This document shows, in pieces, positions 48,425-51,223 of a stretch of 51,223 nt of DNA. Both the position numbers and the translations under genes were made by a program. The notes below the pieces were generated by a model, which made no database searches, was not told where the DNA came from, and saw only the letters and a program-made list of their open reading frames with translations. Location: the NCBI GenBank assembly GCA_020833415.1, contig JAJHQJ010000006.1, positions 1-51,223 of the forward strand, given 5' to 3'. This DNA comes from Desulfurococcaceae archaeon (lineage in GTDB: Archaea > Thermoproteota > Thermoprotei_A > Sulfolobales > NBVN01). Numbering within the stretch: position 1 is the first letter of the stretch; each line of letters starts with the position of its first letter.

Positions 48425-49598
48425 GGAGGTCAGGAGGAGGGCTCTTGAAGGGCTGAGCATAGCCCCACCATACGGTCCCGACGTGGATGTCCTCCACTAC
48501 GTCGAGCTCAATAAGAGGGTTGCACCCGGTAGACCAGACCTTAGCAGAGCCTCGGAGGTCGGTATAGACCTGGAGAGAGCCGGTAGGTCAGCATACTACC
48601 TCCAGGTAGACCAGAGAGTACTACAGTACCTCAGTAGGGTACCTGGAGTAGAGGTCACAACGGTTGAGGAGTTCATTGAGAGGGATCCGGACCTAGCAGC
48701 TGAGTACCTCTGGAAGCTCCTCGACCCCTCAAAGGACAGGTTTACCGCAGCGGCGGCCCTCTACGGCTTCGGGGGCTTTGTCGTTAGGGTTAAGAAGGGG
48801 GTTAGGGTTGAGGAGCCTATCCAGACCTGCCTCTTCATGAGTTCCCCAGGTCTTCAGGCACCGCATAACATTATAATCCTAGAGGAGGGTGCTGAGGTTA
48901 CCGTGTACACGGGCTGTACGATAATGCCCGAGCCCGCAGGACTTCACGTAGGCGTCTCGGAGTTCTATGTTGGTAGGGGTGCTAGGCTTAGGTACGTTAT
49001 GGTCCACTCCTGGAATAGAGTAACCCACGTAAGGCCTAGAACGGCTGTGAAGGTCTGTGAGGGGGGTGAGTACGTATCGTACTACATATCATTCGGTAAG
49101 GTCAGGTCTATACAGACCTTCCCCACGGTATACCTAGGTAAGGGAGCTAGGGCCTACCTAGCCTCGATACTACTAGGGCTCGAGGACTCTGAGATAGATG
49201 TCGGGAGCTACGTTACTCTTAGTGAGGACTCCAGTGCTCAGGTAGTTTCGAGAGTCCTAGCTAGAGATCGCTCCAAGGTGTGGACTAGGGCTACTATAAG
49301 CGGTAGTAGTGGGAGAGGTCACATAGATTGTAGGGGGATGCTAATCCACGAGACGGCCCAGATCTACGCAGTACCCGAGCTAAGAGCTCTAGGTAGGGAG
49401 GCCCAGCTAACGCACGAAGCCGCCATAGGGAAGCTCTCGGAGGATGAGATAGCCTACCTAATGAGTAAGGGGTTCTCTAGAGAGGAGGCTGAGGGGATAC
49501 TAATCAGAGGTTTCATAAACGTCGACCTGGACTGGCTACCGAGTAGAATACGCGGTTATGTAGAGGGGATACTGAACCTAGTAGCTAGTAGAGCATAG
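48402..49598 (+). CDS. sufB: SufB/SufD-family Fe-S scaffold
   Basis: 398 aa. The C-terminal beta-helix core is typical: EEGAEVTVYTGC near residue 165, SEFYVGRGARLRYVMVHSW, ISGSSGRGHIDCRGMLIHE near 305 and LTHEAAIGKLSEDEIAYLMSKGFSREEAEGILIRGFI near the end. Conserved Cys and His positions of SufB appear present. Being the only partner of SufC, it probably forms a homodimer in place of the SufB-SufD pair. Confidence 0.93.
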   Translation: MGSRGWLEEVRRRALEGLSIAPPYGPDVDVLHYVELNKRVAPGRPDLSRASEVGIDLERAGRSAYYLQVDQRVLQYLSRVPGVEVTTVEEFIERDPDLAAEYLWKLLDPSKDRFTAAAALYGFGGFVVRVKKGVRVEEPIQTCLFMSSPGLQAPHNIIILEEGAEVTVYTGCTIMPEPAGLHVGVSEFYVGRGARLRYVMVHSWNRVTHVRPRTAVKVCEGGEYVSYYISFGKVRSIQTFPTVYLGKGARAYLASILLGLEDSEIDVGSYVTLSEDSSAQVVSRVLARDRSKVWTRATISGSSGRGHIDCRGMLIHETAQIYAVPELRALGREAQLTHEAAIGKLSEDEIAYLMSKGFSREEAEGILIRGFINVDLDWLPSRIRGYVEGILNLVASRA

Positions 49599-49932
49599 TT
49601 AGGTAGGGCACGCCTTTCGCAACTGTGTCGAGTTTCATAGAGGTTTATAGGGGTTATGTTTTTCTCTACTGGGGAGATGTCTCGAGATGCGGGTATATCG
49701 CGAAGACCCAAGAGAGGCGCGTTTCGAGGGGAAGCCAGGATGGGGGGTTCCCCCCACAGCAATGACCCTGAGGAGACGATGAGGGGGGAGCTGTGGGTAG
49801 GGGTTACCCCGAGGAGGTGGAGCCCTGTGATGTGGATCCCGGTGAAAGGGGTCCTGAGGACTGTGAAGCCAAGGGTAGAGGGCTCGGTATCGTTTGATAC
49901 CAAGCCCTATGAAACCTGAACCCCTACGACTA
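49599..49932. other. Non-coding region with strong hairpins
   Basis: GC-rich, with AGGGCT-c-GGTATC / GATACC-a-AGCCCT (49879-49908, 12 bp, one mismatch, 4-base loop) and GGGGGG/CCCCCC near 49742-49757. An 87-codon frame is open here but has an unnatural Gly/Arg/Pro composition. A remnant of a tnpB-type element or an RNA gene is possible. Nothing firm. Confidence 0.35.
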
Positions 49933-50199
49933 CTACTCCTCCCTCTCCGAACCTATATCGGATGACTCCACAATCTCTACCAGGGTATCCACTACGTGCT
50001 TAAGCTCGTTTAGAACCTTAACTATCTTCTCCTTAGGGAGCCCCGAGGCCTCTAGCATTCCGAGGGCCTGCTTCCTTATCCTACTCTCCACTTCATCCGG
50101 ATCCACACCCCTGGAGAGTAAGTACCTCCTCAGCCTAAGCATGGAGAGTACTGCTCCCTCTACGTACCTTATGTTTCTATCACTCTCCACCTTAGGCAT
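49933..50199 (-). CDS. Small helical protein of unknown function
   Basis: 88 aa, almost entirely alpha-helical and highly charged (LRLRRYLLSRGVDPDEVESRIRKQAL), with a Ser/Glu-rich tail. No motif recognised. A TATA-like TTTATAAC lies about 40 bp upstream, and TyrRS lies on the same strand 95 bp further up. Confidence 0.65.
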   Translation of the reverse strand: MPKVESDRNIRYVEGAVLSMLRLRRYLLSRGVDPDEVESRIRKQALGMLEASGLPKEKIVKVLNELKHVVDTLVEIVESSDIGSEREE

Positions 50200-50294
50200 T
50201 CGACCACCAAACTAGCTCCAGGTTTCTACAGCAGTCTAGTAGGTTATAAACTGGTCACCCACCCTAGAACGAGGCCTCGGGCACGGAACTCCTT

Positions 50295-51223
50295 TCAGCG
50301 AGTTACGGCGGCTCCGATCCTCTTTAGGAGCTCTAACCTCTCTGGTCTCGCTACGTAACTCCTCAGAGGCCCTATAACCCTCCTCACTAGGTACTCCGCA
50401 ACGGCTGCCTTCAGGTCCGCTGGGTGTAGTCTACCCTCTACGTAGTCCTTCTCCAGCTCCTCGTACCTCCAGTAGGTTACGGGACCACCGAACTTCTCAG
50501 GTCTATCGATCCGGAACTCAACATCATCCCCTCTAAATATTATATGCTTAGCTATACCGAGTACTGGGTTCCCCTCGACCTCTCTTGGTGGGCAGTAGGC
50601 CTTAGCTATCTTCATCCTAATCTCTTCGTCGGAGTCCGTCAGGAATATGGCTGACTCAGGCTTCGACTTACTCATCTTTACCTCAGCCGCGAACTCGTCC
50701 TTAGGTAGAGACCTAACCTCCATCTTTGTAACTCCCTGGAGTGATGGTAGTAGCGGTGTGTGTACCGCTACGACCTTCTTCCTCCCCAGTTTCTCCGCCA
50801 CGTCCCTAGCTAGCATGTGTGCCTTCCTCTGGTCTATACCCCCCAGTGCTACGTCTACGTCCAGCTCGTAGATATCTGTAACCTGCATAAGTGGGTAGAT
50901 GAACTTGGAGAAGTCGGCCTCAGCCTCATCAGCCCTCCTCCCCATTATCGTTAGGGCCCTCCTAACCCTAGCTAGTGAGGTGTTCTTAGCTACCCTAATT
51001 AGGGTTGCCCAGTACTTCGCGTCGTCCACGAGTTCGTCAGCGTATACCACCCTAAACCTACCCTCAAGCCCCAGCGCGTTGAGGACGTCCACCACATGCT
51101 GTGCGGCAGCCCTGATTAGCTCCATATCACCACCAAGCTTATCGTTTATCCAGGCGTGCCAGGTTGCCGCTAGGAGGACCATATCTATCCCAACCTCTAC
51201 TAACTCCTTAAACTTGTAGGCCC
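50295..51223 (-). CDS. tyrS: Tyrosyl-tRNA synthetase, 5' end outside window
   Basis: About 309 codons are visible; the frame is open to the right edge, so the N-terminus with the HIGH-like motif is missing. Seen: LLAATWHAWINDKLGGD, the tyrosine-site region FIYPLMQVTDIYELDVDVALGGIDQRKAHMLARD, and the class I signature KMSKSKPESAIF (KMSKS). The archaeal enzyme lacks the bacterial S4 tail, as here. It charges tRNA-Tyr. Confidence 0.95.
   Translation of the reverse strand, partial: AYKFKELVEVGIDMVLLAATWHAWINDKLGGDMELIRAAAQHVVDVLNALGLEGRFRVVYADELVDDAKYWATLIRVAKNTSLARVRRALTIMGRRADEAEADFSKFIYPLMQVTDIYELDVDVALGGIDQRKAHMLARDVAEKLGRKKVVAVHTPLLPSLQGVTKMEVRSLPKDEFAAEVKMSKSKPESAIFLTDSDEEIRMKIAKAYCPPREVEGNPVLGIAKHIIFRGDDVEFRIDRPEKFGGPVTYWRYEELEKDYVEGRLHPADLKAAVAEYLVRRVIGPLRSYVARPERLELLKRIGAAVTR

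Noticed and set aside
49656-49919. An 87-codon ORF after sufB.
   Set aside because: Composition unlike neighbouring proteins, and the DNA forms strong hairpins.
1-51223. CRISPR arrays, rRNA and tRNA genes.
   Set aside because: No regularly spaced direct repeats were seen. The intergenic regions were scanned by eye for T-arm and anticodon-arm patterns without a convincing cloverleaf, and no rRNA segment was recognised.

Overview
The window is archaeal, and most likely from a hyperthermophilic member of the Thermoproteota (Thermoprotei/Crenarchaeota). The evidence is RNA polymerase subunit Rpo6/K, ribosomal protein L15e, the RNase P proteins Pop5 and Rpp30, the KEOPS subunit Pcc1, a RuvB-like TIP49 ATPase, archaeal threonyl- and tyrosyl-tRNA synthetases, PurP, and TATA boxes 30-40 nt ahead of many starts. 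Starts are often GTG or TTG and arginine is mostly AGG. The tetranucleotide CTAG is unusually common. I cannot name the genus.

Layout. 0-3 kb (minus): a TIM-barrel protein, then an RNA-processing operon (L15e, COG1325 protein, Rpp30, Pop5). 3-12.8 kb: a zinc-ribbon protein and signal peptidase, topoisomerase IA, a site-2 protease with Rpo6, the KH protein Dim2, an m5C methyltransferase behind a highly structured leader, ribose-5-phosphate isomerase and an ion permease. Two tiny Lys/Glu-rich genes with their own promoters sit among them. 12.8-20.7 kb: an S9 peptidase, then a decayed accessory island holding an IS607 element with a frameshifted tnpB, a twice-frameshifted DNA methyltransferase, 1.06 kb of non-coding DNA, a PhoU/AbrB protein, and a thrice-frameshifted NuoE-[FeFe]-hydrogenase-like gene. 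20.7-24.7 kb (minus): a complete four-gene cytosolic [NiFe] (sulf)hydrogenase operon.

24.8-40.3 kb: biotin carrier protein, a radical SAM/B12 protein, a sugar nucleotidyltransferase, CstA with a small membrane partner, an ArsA/Get3-like ATPase operon, PurE and PurP, an ABC-2 exporter with Pcc1, ThrRS and the TIP49 ATPase. 40.8-51.2 kb: a zinc-finger protein directly followed by an HExxH metalloprotease-like frame (possible +1 frameshift), GcvT-GcvH with two unknown partners, a Nudix hydrolase, an acyl-CoA carboxylase carboxyltransferase, a minimal SufC-SufB pair behind a palindromic operator, and TyrRS running off the right edge.

Pathways visible: RNA maturation and translation; purine synthesis by PurE/PurP; glycine cleavage (T and H); biotin-dependent carboxylation (carrier and carboxyltransferase about 21 kb apart); H2 metabolism; Fe-S assembly. 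Most interesting points: the remnant [FeFe]-hydrogenase gene tail-to-tail with an intact [NiFe] operon; a pseudoknot-bearing leader covering the ribosome-binding site of the m5C methyltransferase; a C/D guide RNA whose D' guide fits the tRNA-Lys(UUU) anticodon loop with methylation predicted at U34; the paired micro-ORFs; and the zinc-finger/metalloprotease frame junction. No rRNA, convincing tRNA or CRISPR array was seen.
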